DNA from: Acidimicrobiia bacterium
GTDB lineage: Bacteria; Actinomycetota; Acidimicrobiia; Spongiisociales; UBA5794
Length of the DNA: 15,418 nucleotides
Assembly (NCBI GenBank): GCA_030598905.1
Contig: JAUVPA010000008.1
Location: forward strand, 1-15,418
Reading direction: 5' to 3'
Part shown: positions 1 through 7,557 of the stretch, piece after piece
Position numbering within the stretch: position 1 is the stretch's first letter
Layout: each line of letters starts with the position of its first letter
Notes under the pieces: model-generated
Database searches by the model: none
The model's input: only the letters and a program-made list of their open reading frames with translations
Told to the model about the DNA's origin: nothing
Position numbers and translations under genes: made by a program

Positions 1-2
1 GA

Positions 3-107
3 GAAGACATGCGCCACGGGCAGGGAGAGGTGAACCGGCCACTTCTGCTGCAAGTACTCGCTCAGGACTGACTCAAGTCGATTCCCGACGTCGACGCGGC
101 ACTGTCA
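3..107 (+). pseudogene. N-terminal remnant of the methyltransferase frame, interrupted by TGA at 69-71
   Basis: The frame of the methyltransferase at 108-659 stays open upstream from base 3 to 68, stops at TGA 69-71, then continues without a stop to the ATG at 108. Before the stop it encodes RHGQGEVNRPLLLQVLAQD, and after it LKSIPDVDAALS. Both halves look like the region preceding the SAM-binding motif in this methyltransferase family, which usually reads roughly HGQGxxNRPxFLxxLxxxWLPSIPDV. The stop therefore falls where a Trp (TGG) is expected, one base different. The gene must begin left of the window. It is either a nonsense mutation (pseudogene) or a base-call error. The homology is from memory of the family. 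Confidence 0.6.
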
Positions 108-659
108 ATGCCGGGCGCCCGGGTGGCGGAGGTCGGTGCCGGATACGGCTACGGCGCCATCGGTGTGGCTGCCGTGTATCCGGGAACGATCGTGACGGGT
201 TTTGACATCGACGAGCCATCTGTGGAGGCGGCGCGAAGGAATGCAGCCGAGGCTGGGGTCTCCGATCGCACGGCGTTCTTCGCAGTGGATCCGGGCACCA
301 CCTCTATCCAAGACGACTACGACATGGTGTTCGCGGTCGAGTGTGTTCACGACATGGCAGATCCGGTCGCTGTGCTTCGCTCGATGCGAAAGCTCGCCAA
401 GCCGGGAGCTCCGGTGCTCGTCATCGACGAGATGACCGAGGACGAGTTCACGCCCGACGCGGGCGACGTGGAGCGCTTCCTCTATGGATTCTCGATCACG
501 ACATGTTTGCCAGATGGCATGTCACATGACGGCAGTGCCGCAACGGGCACGGCGATGCGGAGATCGACCCTGGAGCAATACGGAAGAGAAGCCGGCTTCG
601 AGCGGTTGGAAGTGTTGCCCATCCAACATGATCAGTTCCGGGTCTACCGCCTGAGCTGA
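108..659 (+). CDS. Class I SAM-dependent methyltransferase (C-terminal part of an interrupted gene)
   Basis: Numbered from the ATG at 108, the 183-residue product is a Rossmann-fold methyltransferase. Motif I is EVGAGYGYG (residues 8-16) for S-adenosylmethionine. An acidic FDID at 32-35 ends strand 2, DMVFAVECVHDM at 72-83 is the strand-4 motif, and a strand 5-like LVIDEM is at 104-109. The C-terminus (SAATGTAMRRSTLEQYGREAG) has the pattern of stand-alone small-molecule methyltransferases; the methyl acceptor cannot be told. The ATG has no convincing ribosome binding site and sits just before motif I, so it is probably an internal Met, not the native start. The native protein should be longer, with an N-terminal helical part outside or broken at the TGA at 69. 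A fragment from Met108 keeps the SAM fold, but activity is uncertain. Confidence 0.75.
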   Translation: MPGARVAEVGAGYGYGAIGVAAVYPGTIVTGFDIDEPSVEAARRNAAEAGVSDRTAFFAVDPGTTSIQDDYDMVFAVECVHDMADPVAVLRSMRKLAKPGAPVLVIDEMTEDEFTPDAGDVERFLYGFSITTCLPDGMSHDGSAATGTAMRRSTLEQYGREAGFERLEVLPIQHDQFRVYRLS

Positions 660-686
660 TCGGGTCCGCTTCTCCCATGGGGGGAC

Positions 687-718
687 CAGCGCCCTTCCCG
701 ACACCGGGGAGGGCGCTG
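687..718. terminator. Perfect hairpin between convergent genes, likely bidirectional terminator
   Basis: CAGCGCCCT at 687-695 pairs with AGGGCGCTG at 710-718. Inside these, TCCC (696-699) pairs with GGGG (706-709, one G-T wobble) around the loop GACACC. The 13-bp GC-rich stem lies 27 bases after the methyltransferase stop and 20 bases beyond the channel gene's stop on the other strand. Neither side has a T-tract, as is common for actinobacterial terminators. Confidence 0.6.
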
Positions 719-738
719 CCACGTGGTCACGAAGTGAT

Positions 739-1434
739 TCAACTCTTCGTGCTGTGTTTCTTGCTGCGTCCGGTATACAGAGAAACGAGGCGGGCGACCA
801 CGATGACGAGGTAGACCTGGCCCACGATTGCCTCACCGGCCGAGAAGACTCTGCCGATATCCGTGTCCGGAGCGAGGTCACCGTATCCCAAGGTGGCGAT
901 CGTGACCAACGAGAAATAGGGAAACGCGGTGCTCGGTTCCTCTGTGCCGAAGAATGGAGCCGTGAACCAGCTGTCGAGCCCGACGAAGAGGTACGAGAAC
1001 GTCAGCGCAATCAGAAGATAGGCGCAGATCGCACCCAGCAGGGTCTCCGTTGTCACTTCTTTGTGCTGCGCGACGCGGCGCATCACGACGATCGGTGTCA
1101 CCGCAACGAGGAGGACCCAGATGAAGCCCGGCTTCCACGCGGAGCCGGCTATGTAGGAGACGCTGGTCGCCAGCACTGTGAAACCGCCGATGCCGAGCGC
1201 AATGCGTACCCTTCGCGCAGACACCGCCGATGCATGCAGAGCCAGCGCCAGCACGGCGGCAGTCAGTGCCGTGACTCCAACAGCGAGCACTTCGGCCCAT
1301 CCCGACTCTGCTCTTTCGAAGTCGATGAGCATGAGCAGGCCGAAGACGACGGTGATGAGCAGGAGTAGCGGGAGGTAGCCGTCGACCCACCCGCTCTGGA
1401 CTTCGGGCGCACCGGGCGCGATTTCGTTGCTCAC
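739..1434 (-). CDS. Six-TM potassium-channel-like protein (Ion_trans_2 type pore)
   Basis: The product has 231 residues. Hydrophobic segments lie near residues 20-38, 48-68, 77-97, 103-118 and 130-152. They are followed by a pore loop (about 168-187) and a last helix at 195-217. The pore loop contains TLGYGD (181-186), the K+ channel selectivity filter. The bacterial Ion_trans_2 pore layout is clear, while the first four helices carry no regular Arg/Lys S4 pattern, so voltage gating is not indicated. The last 10 residues are basic and cytoplasmic; no RCK/TrkA domain is fused. The start is GTG at 1434-1432. It overlaps the stop of the DUF2319 gene as GTGA, with no strong ribosome binding site of its own, implying translational coupling. 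It is the last gene of the three-gene operon. Confidence 0.85.
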   Translation of the reverse strand: MSNEIAPGAPEVQSGWVDGYLPLLLLITVVFGLLMLIDFERAESGWAEVLAVGVTALTAAVLALALHASAVSARRVRIALGIGGFTVLATSVSYIAGSAWKPGFIWVLLVAVTPIVVMRRVAQHKEVTTETLLGAICAYLLIALTFSYLFVGLDSWFTAPFFGTEEPSTAFPYFSLVTIATLGYGDLAPDTDIGRVFSAGEAIVGQVYLVIVVARLVSLYTGRSKKHSTKS

Positions 1435-3458
1435 TGGAAGTCAGACTGCGCCTCGCCCTCGGAAGCCTCCACGGCCGGTTCGGCCTCATCGGCCTTGTCC
1501 CGGTCGCGCAGCCACCGCGGACCCCGCGTCCGTTTCGGACCGGCCACCCCATCGGCAGCCTCCGACGCGGCCTCCCTCGCCTGCTTGATGCGCTCACCGC
1601 GCTCCAACTCGAGCTGTCGCAGAGTCTCGTTGACGGACATCATCTGCTCATCGGACACGGCAGGGAAGTGGTACGCAGCATGGACGAATTGTGCAGTGTC
1701 CCCTCGGTAGTCGTGTCCGAAAGACTTGAAGTGGCCTGGTACGACTCTCATCGCGTTCATGGCGTCGATCATCACTTGGACGAAAGTGAGCAATGAGGTC
1801 CACTCCATCGTCTCAGGGACGCCTCGGCCGCGCTCATCGGATCGGAGCCAGACGGGTTTCTTTACGGCGAGCCGAAACGAAATCTGAGCGATTGGGTCGT
1901 TGTCGTGGTCCAAGATGACCGCCCGCATCCGGTCGCGTTCGGCGTCGGTGAGGGCGGCGAGTTGCTCGTACCGATCGAAGGCGCCGACGGTGCCTTCGGG
2001 GACGAGGTCGCTGGAGCCCTCCCGCATCCCGGTCTTCGACCATTTGGCGAGGCCGGGGAGACCGAACCACAGGGCTCGGTCGATGCCGTAGTGGTCGAAG
2101 CCACCGATGCCCTGATACATGACGACGTCCGAACTCGACCAGGCACCGAGGCTCTCCCCAAATACGAGCACTCTCGGTCGATTCTTGGGCTTCCGTTCCG
2201 CGAGCCTCTGCTTGACGCCCCATAGGAGCTGGCGAAACTGGGCACGACCCAGTGCCACCTTCTGAAGGGCGAGGAAGCTCGGTGATCGGCCGTATTGGAT
2301 GCAGCAGGTCGCGATGTCGCCCTTGGCGAAGAGTTCGGCACTCTCGATCATGGTTTGATCCACCCAGCCGGTGCCGGTGGGTGAGAAGAGCAGCAGATAC
2401 TTGCGGTCGAACGCCCCGAGACGGTCCAACTCGTCGAGTGCGAGCTCCGATCGACCCGACGCATAGAGAGGTTCGCTGTTGTAGCCGACGTAGGCGCGGA
2501 TCGGGTGCGCCACGGCCGGCTCTCCGATTGTGGATTCGATCAGCTCGGGTGTGACGACGTCGGTGACGTACCTCCGGCCCTGCAAGCCGAGCTCCTCGAA
2601 GGGCGAGATGCTGTTGGGTCCTCCGGACACGTATTCGTTGGCCGGGGCTTTGGAGTACGCCGGTTCGATCTTCTCGTTGCTACGGGCGATGTAGCCGACG
2701 CCGGCGTTGTACAAGGCGATGCCGCTCGCAGCCCATACGACGCCGTTGACAGTACGACCGATCTGGGCACGCACGGGGTCGTCGCCGAACCAGTCGGCCA
2801 ACCCGCTGCGCGACGCCATGAAGCCTCGACTGATGACTCTCCCCACCGTTGCCGCTGCGATGCCGATGGCGATCGATTCGGGGAGGCTCGCCGGCTTGTC
2901 CTCGTCTGTCCATCTCTGGATGAGCCCTTGGCGGGTTTGGAGAAGGTGTCCCGAGTAGGCGAGGGCGCCGGCGAATCCACCGAGTCCGATGAGGATGGGG
3001 CGTATCGGACCCGACGCCGGATAACGAGTGCGAAGCTCGGACCCCAACTCGTACACCATGCCGCCGATGGCGCCGGCAACTGCGAGACGGCCGGCGGTGC
3101 GCGCCGATGCGACGACGGTCGACTCCTCGCGTTTCTCGGGGATCTTCGATAGGCCGTACCCAGCCGCGGCGACCGCGGCTCGTGCCCCCAGCCGCCACGC
3201 CAACGGAGAGGCTGCCGGGATGACGCGTCGGATTGCAGCGTCGACGCCCTTGCCGACTGCTTCAGCTGCGAGGACCGAAAGGGCGGCAGCCATCCCCTGA
3301 TGCATCGAGGCTCGCGGCATCAGCGATGGCCCGAAGGCGTCGAACAGTGCCACGGTCCACAGCGGAGCGGATGTGTCCGACGTCACCGGATTGAACCGAT
3401 TCGCCAGCCGGAGGCCCACTCGTCCGGCCTGCCTGTTGATGTATCCGATTCGGCTCAT
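1431..3458 (-). CDS. DUF2319-type alpha/beta-hydrolase membrane protein
   Basis: The product has 675 residues. The N-terminal third (about 35-255) contains several weakly hydrophobic segments (52-68, 92-103, 124-138, 153-170, 195-212, 238-256), matching the membrane part (Abhydrolase_9_N type). The catalytic part (about 265-605) carries the nucleophile elbow GESLG (434-438, Ser436), an acidic stretch LDHDND (516-521) that could supply the acid, and FGHDYRGD (580-587) with a candidate catalytic His582. This is the alpha/beta-hydrolase catalytic domain formerly called DUF2319; its substrate is unknown, and a lipid or ester is only a guess. The charged tail (611-675) is rich in Lys, Arg, Glu and Ala. 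The ATG at 3458 overlaps the upstream stop as ATGA and is preceded by GGAG at a 7-base spacing. Its GTGA overlap with the channel gene makes all three one translational unit. Confidence 0.85.
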   Translation of the reverse strand: MSRIGYINRQAGRVGLRLANRFNPVTSDTSAPLWTVALFDAFGPSLMPRASMHQGMAAALSVLAAEAVGKGVDAAIRRVIPAASPLAWRLGARAAVAAAGYGLSKIPEKREESTVVASARTAGRLAVAGAIGGMVYELGSELRTRYPASGPIRPILIGLGGFAGALAYSGHLLQTRQGLIQRWTDEDKPASLPESIAIGIAAATVGRVISRGFMASRSGLADWFGDDPVRAQIGRTVNGVVWAASGIALYNAGVGYIARSNEKIEPAYSKAPANEYVSGGPNSISPFEELGLQGRRYVTDVVTPELIESTIGEPAVAHPIRAYVGYNSEPLYASGRSELALDELDRLGAFDRKYLLLFSPTGTGWVDQTMIESAELFAKGDIATCCIQYGRSPSFLALQKVALGRAQFRQLLWGVKQRLAERKPKNRPRVLVFGESLGAWSSSDVVMYQGIGGFDHYGIDRALWFGLPGLAKWSKTGMREGSSDLVPEGTVGAFDRYEQLAALTDAERDRMRAVILDHDNDPIAQISFRLAVKKPVWLRSDERGRGVPETMEWTSLLTFVQVMIDAMNAMRVVPGHFKSFGHDYRGDTAQFVHAAYHFPAVSDEQMMSVNETLRQLELERGERIKQAREAASEAADGVAGPKRTRGPRWLRDRDKADEAEPAVEASEGEAQSDFQ

Positions 3459-5113
3459 TCATCGGCTCCAAGGTCGGGTTGCAGTTCGGTCAAACCATTC
3501 TGCTCTGAGTATGTGATCACCAGGGTTGCTGCGTACTCGACGAGGACGTTGACCGGAACACCGAACCGCTCGGAGAGGGTGGCTTCCAACTCCTCGACCG
3601 GTGGGATATCGCCGGATCCGGTGAGAAACACGTCGACGTCCTTTCCGTCGACGCTCACTCGCACCGTACGTAGCGTCGAGTCTTCACCCAGCCAATCCGA
3701 TACGGCTGCCTGGGCGTGGTCTTGGCGGCCGGCACTCGACAGGATGCCCTCGGCCGTGAAAACCAGCGGGACGAGGATCACGAGCGCTGCGATGGCGACG
3801 GTTCGCAGGATCGCGGTCACTTCAGCGCGGTTCTCCTTCAGACGTTGGAAGGGGGCGTATCCGGTGAGGAAGAAGACGACAGTGGCCGCCAGGATGATCG
3901 AGACCAGATTGGTGAGGAACAACAAGAACGCGCCCAGGGAGTCCGCTATCAGCCCGGCCTCGAGTGTGAGGCCGACGACCGCCAACGGCGGTACCAGGGC
4001 CACGGCAATGGCGACGCCGGCGATGGAGGCAGACACCCGTCGATCTACATTCGCGTACGCACCGGCGGCACCGGCCGCCAAACCGATCAGCATGTCGATC
4101 ATGTTGGGACTCGTCCGCGATGTGACCTGTGTGTTCACTTCGAGGGGAACGATCGTCGGAATCCACTGGCCGATGATGAAGGCGAGGCCGATGGCGGCCG
4201 CCACACCGGCAGCGACGAGAGCCAAGGAGCCCACGATTCGACCTCGCCAGGCATTGACGATTCCTGCGGCCGCGCCGATTATCGGAGTCATCAGCGGCGC
4301 GATCAACATGGCGCCGATCACAACGGCAGTGGAGTCCTGCATGACGGCAAAGGTGGCGATGGCGACCGAGAGCAGGAGCATTACCCACCACGAGACCAAC
4401 TTGGCCACCCGGTCGGGCTCTTCGAAGAAGAGACCGTCCCCGATCTGGTCACGACGTTCGTCGCCGACATCGCGCGTGTTCATCCAGTCCAGAATCAGTT
4501 GGGACACCGTGGCGGCGTCGACATCGATGAGGTCTTCGTCCGATTGCGCTCGGATGCCGTAGCTCAACATGATGCCGCCGAGCACAATCATCAGCACCGC
4601 GACGCCGGCCAGAACGCCAATCACGACCGACTCGGGGAGCACAACGGTGATCACACCGAGGGCGATCAAGAAAATGCCGCGGCTCAGGTCGATGACCCAT
4701 GGCTCATCGAGTTGGCGTTGCCGTACCGAGGTCCCGATGACGGTGAGCCCGCGAACGATCAGGTAGACGCCTGCAATCACGGCAAGCACGCGTACCGTGA
4801 CGTTCGGCCAGATCATGACCGCCAGACCGGCAGCGATCGCGATAACGGCCTCGAGGACTCCTCTCAGCTTGCCCTCGCTCTTGCCGCGGGCCTTGAACCA
4901 CAGGTCCGATCCGCCGGAGAGGACGAGCGCACCGCCGATCACCCACCGCAACACGAAGGCGGTGAGTTCCGGTGTGAGCAGGATGATGAGACCCGCCGCG
5001 ATCGCGACGGTCCCCTTGATCGTTGCCGGATTCAGCCAGAAGGGCTCGACGCGTACGGAGAACTTCGACTCGTCGACGTCTTCGCTCTGCAGTCCGTTGT
5101 CGTGTTCGGTCAT
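3455..5113 (-). CDS. DUF308 (HdeD-like) - DUF389 fusion membrane protein
   Basis: The ATG at 5113 gives 552 residues. An in-frame TTG one codon earlier is only one base from the GGGAG ribosome binding site, so the ATG (4-base spacing) is preferred. Positions below count from the TTG. The N-terminal half has six hydrophobic helices (33-49, 53-70, 88-104, 108-126, 146-162, 165-187), as in HdeD/DUF308 proteins. The second half carries the DUF389 signature around DSTAVVIGAMLIAPLMTPIIGAA (261-283, split here by reading), then AAGAAGAYANVDRR (347-360), ALVPPLAVVGL (373-383) and NLVSIILAATVVFF (403-416). A soluble C-terminal domain of about 90 residues follows (460-550). DUF389 proteins have no settled function; DUF308 proteins are linked to acid or envelope stress. 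It is first in the operon and its stop overlaps the next start (ATGA). Confidence 0.85.
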   Translation of the reverse strand: MTEHDNGLQSEDVDESKFSVRVEPFWLNPATIKGTVAIAAGLIILLTPELTAFVLRWVIGGALVLSGGSDLWFKARGKSEGKLRGVLEAVIAIAAGLAVMIWPNVTVRVLAVIAGVYLIVRGLTVIGTSVRQRQLDEPWVIDLSRGIFLIALGVITVVLPESVVIGVLAGVAVLMIVLGGIMLSYGIRAQSDEDLIDVDAATVSQLILDWMNTRDVGDERRDQIGDGLFFEEPDRVAKLVSWWVMLLLSVAIATFAVMQDSTAVVIGAMLIAPLMTPIIGAAAGIVNAWRGRIVGSLALVAAGVAAAIGLAFIIGQWIPTIVPLEVNTQVTSRTSPNMIDMLIGLAAGAAGAYANVDRRVSASIAGVAIAVALVPPLAVVGLTLEAGLIADSLGAFLLFLTNLVSIILAATVVFFLTGYAPFQRLKENRAEVTAILRTVAIAALVILVPLVFTAEGILSSAGRQDHAQAAVSDWLGEDSTLRTVRVSVDGKDVDVFLTGSGDIPPVEELEATLSERFGVPVNVLVEYAATLVITYSEQNGLTELQPDLGADE

Positions 5114-5218
5114 CAAGCTCCCGCGCAGCAGAGGGCATTCTCACCGATGGGGTGGCACAGCGCTACTCGACTCTGGATCGGCCAGAATCCGTTTCAGTAG
5201 AGGATCAGGGAGACCGAG
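5114..5218. promoter_or_regulatory. Divergent intergenic region between membrane operon and DUF2252 gene
   Basis: This region of about 105 bases must hold the start signals of both divergent units. Visible elements are GGGAG (complement of 5117-5121) for the leftward gene, AGGGAG at 5207-5212 for the rightward gene (6-base spacing), and a small dyad TCTGG-N5-CCAGA at 5172-5186 that could bind a dimeric regulator. I see no convincing -35/-10 pair on either strand. Confidence 0.35.
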
Positions 5219-6583
5219 ATGTCGAAGATGCCGGTGGCGGGAAGTGCCGCGGAGAGACGGGAGTGGGGACGGTCGTTGCGAGAGGATATCCCGCTCGAGG
5301 CCCACGGGGATTGGACCCCCGACCCGCAGCGAGATCCTGTCGGTTTGATCATTGGGCAGGAAACTCATCGCCTTCAGTACCTCATCCCGCTCCGTCACGA
5401 ACGCATGAATGCCTCCGCATTTGCCTTCTATAGGGGGTCGGCGGTAGTGCAGGCCGCCGATCTCGCCTCGACACCGGTCGCCGGCATCGACGTGCAGCTG
5501 TGCGGCGACGCCCACCTATCGAACTTCGGTCTCTATGGCTCACCCGAGCGTCGTCTGGTGTTCGACATCAACGACTTCGACGAGACCTTGCCGGGTCCGT
5601 TCGAGTGGGATGTCAAACGTTTGGCGGCGAGTTTCGTTCTCGCCGGCAGGGACTTGGGTCACGACGATGACGACACGAAGAAGGCGGCGCGTGCCGCGGC
5701 CGCCACCTACCGGGAGACCATGGAGCGATTCGCATCGATGCGGTATGTCGATACGTGGTATGCGGAGGTCGACGTCGACGAGATCAGGAGGCAGCTCGTC
5801 GAATCGGGCAAGAAGAAACGGGCAAAGCGGTCACAGAAGACGCTGGACAAGGCGAGAAGCAAGGACAATCTGCGCGCCCTGAAGAAACTCGCCGTCGAGG
5901 TGGGTGGGAGGTATCGAATCAAAGCGGACCACCCCAATGTTGTTCCCGTCGGCGAGCTTGCTCCGGAACACCACCCCGACGCGGCTCGGGAGAGCATCGA
6001 GGCTGCTCTCGACCGGTATCGCGACTCGCTGCCAGATGATCGGGCCACGCTCTTCGACCGTTATCGAATCGTCGATTTCGCGATGAAGGTCGTCGGGGTC
6101 GGCAGCGTCGGTACCCGCTGTTACATCGCTCTCTTCGCGGGTCGCGACAAGGACGATCCGTTGTTCCTCCAGATCAAGGAAGCAGGCAGATCGGTTCTCG
6201 AAGACCATCTTCCACGCAGCCGCTATCGCCATTCTGGGAAACGGGTTGTAGAAGGCCAGCGGCTGATGCAGTCGGCGAGCGACATCTTTCTGGGTTGGAC
6301 GGAGTCTGAGCACACCGACCACGACTACTACGTGCGTCAGATGTGGGACATGAAGGGCTCCCCGGACATCGAGTCATACAACCCGAGGGAACTCAGGCGC
6401 TTCGCCGAGGGATGCGGCTGGACGCTCGCCCATGGTCATGCTCGAACGGGGAGCGCGGCCGCCATCGCGGGCTACTTGGGTGATGACGACACCTTCGACA
6501 GAGCGGTCGCCCGCTACTCGATGCGATATGCCGATCAAGCTGTGGAGGACTACGAGTCCTTCAAGACCGCCGCGTCGGATTAG
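5219..6583 (+). CDS. DUF2252 family protein (kinase-fold / phosphotransferase-like)
   Basis: The product has 454 residues, the usual length for DUF2252. Recognisable family blocks in order are RMNASAFAFYRG (62-73), LCGDAHLSNFG (94-104), FDINDFDE (115-122), EWDVKRLAASF (129-139), VGVGSVGTRCY (292-302), LQIKEA (317-322), GQRLMQSASDIFLGW (346-360) and LAHGHAR (403-409). GDAHxxN followed by a D-x-N-D-F-D block resembles the catalytic loop and metal-binding Asp of aminoglycoside/choline-kinase-like phosphotransferases, so ATP-dependent phosphotransfer is plausible but unproven. Residues 197-224 form a highly basic linker. ATG 5219 is supported by AGGGAG six bases upstream. It is a single-gene unit, divergent from the membrane operon and convergent with the YceI gene only 17 bases away. 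No signal peptide or membrane helix is visible, so it is cytoplasmic. Confidence 0.85.
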   Translation: MSKMPVAGSAAERREWGRSLREDIPLEAHGDWTPDPQRDPVGLIIGQETHRLQYLIPLRHERMNASAFAFYRGSAVVQAADLASTPVAGIDVQLCGDAHLSNFGLYGSPERRLVFDINDFDETLPGPFEWDVKRLAASFVLAGRDLGHDDDDTKKAARAAAATYRETMERFASMRYVDTWYAEVDVDEIRRQLVESGKKKRAKRSQKTLDKARSKDNLRALKKLAVEVGGRYRIKADHPNVVPVGELAPEHHPDAARESIEAALDRYRDSLPDDRATLFDRYRIVDFAMKVVGVGSVGTRCYIALFAGRDKDDPLFLQIKEAGRSVLEDHLPRSRYRHSGKRVVEGQRLMQSASDIFLGWTESEHTDHDYYVRQMWDMKGSPDIESYNPRELRRFAEGCGWTLAHGHARTGSAAAIAGYLGDDDTFDRAVARYSMRYADQAVEDYESFKTAASD

Positions 6584-6600
6584 GGATGTCGACTAGGCCC

Positions 6601-7446
6601 CTAAGCATCAACCCGTCGCAAGAACAGCTGCATCTCGACGGTGGCCGTGTCGGACACGGAGATCACAAGGGGGGCCGTCGGTGCAGTTACTCCGTAGTCG
6701 GAGAGCAGGATGTTGACGGATCCGACGACAACGATGAGATCGCCGCTCAGTTGAGCCTCCAGAGGGATCTCAACCTCATTCGTGACACCGTGGATGGTCA
6801 GCTCGCCGACGGCGGTCACCTCTATGGGATCACCCTCCACCGGGACCGTGCCCAGATCGATCGGCTCCGTCGTTGCGAACTTTGCCGTCGGGAACGACCC
6901 GGTTTCGAGCGCCTCCTTGACCCGTCGGTCCCGACGCGATTGGTCCGTCACGATCTGCGTGAAGTCCGCCACGATTTCGGCGCTGTCCATTTGTGCACCG
7001 GAGAACACGACCGTACCGGCCACCGCCGGTGTTCTCCCTACAGCCGTATTGTTGCCAAAGTTCGCCAGCTCTTCGGCGATCCGGAAGCCGGCGAACGACG
7101 AGGTGGCGCCGAGGAAGCTGAACTCCCCGACGGTCGTGTCTACCTCCCACGATCCGTCGACGCCCGCCGGCGGTGCTGGGGCCTCGGTGGACGTGACGGG
7201 AGCTGTCGTGGACGTATCGGCCTCTGGTGTAGAGGTGTCGGGCGCCGGGGTGGGTGTTGCGGTTGTTGTAGACGAGACGCTCTCGAGTGCGGCGTCGAGG
7301 CTGACCTCCTCCGGTACCGGCCGGTTCAGATACCAAACCCCACCCCCGGCGGCGGCGACGAGCACGACGGCGATGACGCCGATCGTGATCCACAGGAAGC
7401 GCCGGGACTTCTTCGGGCCGAGCTCAGTTTCCTTTGGCGTCGTCAT
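6601..7446 (-). CDS. Membrane-anchored YceI-like domain protein
   Basis: The product has 281 residues. A short basic cytoplasmic tail (KKSRR, 12-16) precedes one transmembrane helix (about 18-40). A Thr/Ser/Pro/Ala-rich linker (57-95) then leads to a C-terminal YceI-like domain (97-278). The domain opens with GSWEVDTTVGEFSFLG, has the DQSRRDRRVKE block (168-178) with FPTAKF (185-190), and later GELTIHGVTNEVEIPL (214-229), all typical of the YceI lipocalin-like beta barrel that binds polyisoprenoid lipids. The domain therefore faces outside and is tethered by the linker, unlike the secreted E. coli protein. The start is ATG at 7446-7444, backed by GGGAGGGA about 5 bases upstream. The frame stays open far upstream, but that stretch is antisense to the NUDIX gene and unlike coding sequence. 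Ligand unknown. Confidence 0.87.
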   Translation of the reverse strand: MTTPKETELGPKKSRRFLWITIGVIAVVLVAAAGGGVWYLNRPVPEEVSLDAALESVSSTTTATPTPAPDTSTPEADTSTTAPVTSTEAPAPPAGVDGSWEVDTTVGEFSFLGATSSFAGFRIAEELANFGNNTAVGRTPAVAGTVVFSGAQMDSAEIVADFTQIVTDQSRRDRRVKEALETGSFPTAKFATTEPIDLGTVPVEGDPIEVTAVGELTIHGVTNEVEIPLEAQLSGDLIVVVGSVNILLSDYGVTAPTAPLVISVSDTATVEMQLFLRRVDA

Positions 7447-7557
7447 CTGCTTCCCTCCCGAGAGTCTTTGATCGGCGGCGACCGTAGGCGCCGACCTTTC
7501 GTGAAACGTGAACGGGGGCTGAGAGCTTCCTGAGAATGCGGACGAGGATGTGATCGT
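7447..7557. promoter_or_regulatory. Divergent intergenic region, YceI and NUDIX genes
   Basis: This region of 111 bases must contain both promoters. The leftward ribosome binding site is the complement of TCCCTCCC (7452-7459), and GAGGA (7544-7548) serves the rightward gene. A GC-rich patch and an imperfect dyad around TTTCGTGAAACG (7497-7508) are visible. I find no convincing -35/-10 pair. Confidence 0.3.

Noticed and set aside
69..71. UGA recoded as tryptophan or selenocysteine
   Set aside because: Other genes in the window use TGG for Trp and end normally at TGA, and no selenocysteine-type hairpin is evident after the codon. A mutation or base error is simpler.
3300..5200. Two long plus-strand open frames (420 and 494 codons) opposite the DUF308-DUF389 gene
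   Set aside because: Composition is the mirror of membrane-protein codons (Asp/His/Arg-rich or Ser/Thr/Arg/Met-rich), with no ribosome binding site or family motif.
5815..5895. Lys/Arg-rich stretch in the DUF2252 protein as a DNA-binding tail or insertion
   Set aside because: It is an internal helical linker between family blocks and the overall protein length is normal, so there is no need for a separate domain.
6586..7533. Plus-strand open frame (315 codons) opposite the YceI gene
   Set aside because: It is antisense to a recognisable YceI domain, low in hydrophobic periodicity and rich in Arg/Gly/Asp. It also begins directly after the DUF2252 stop without a ribosome binding site.
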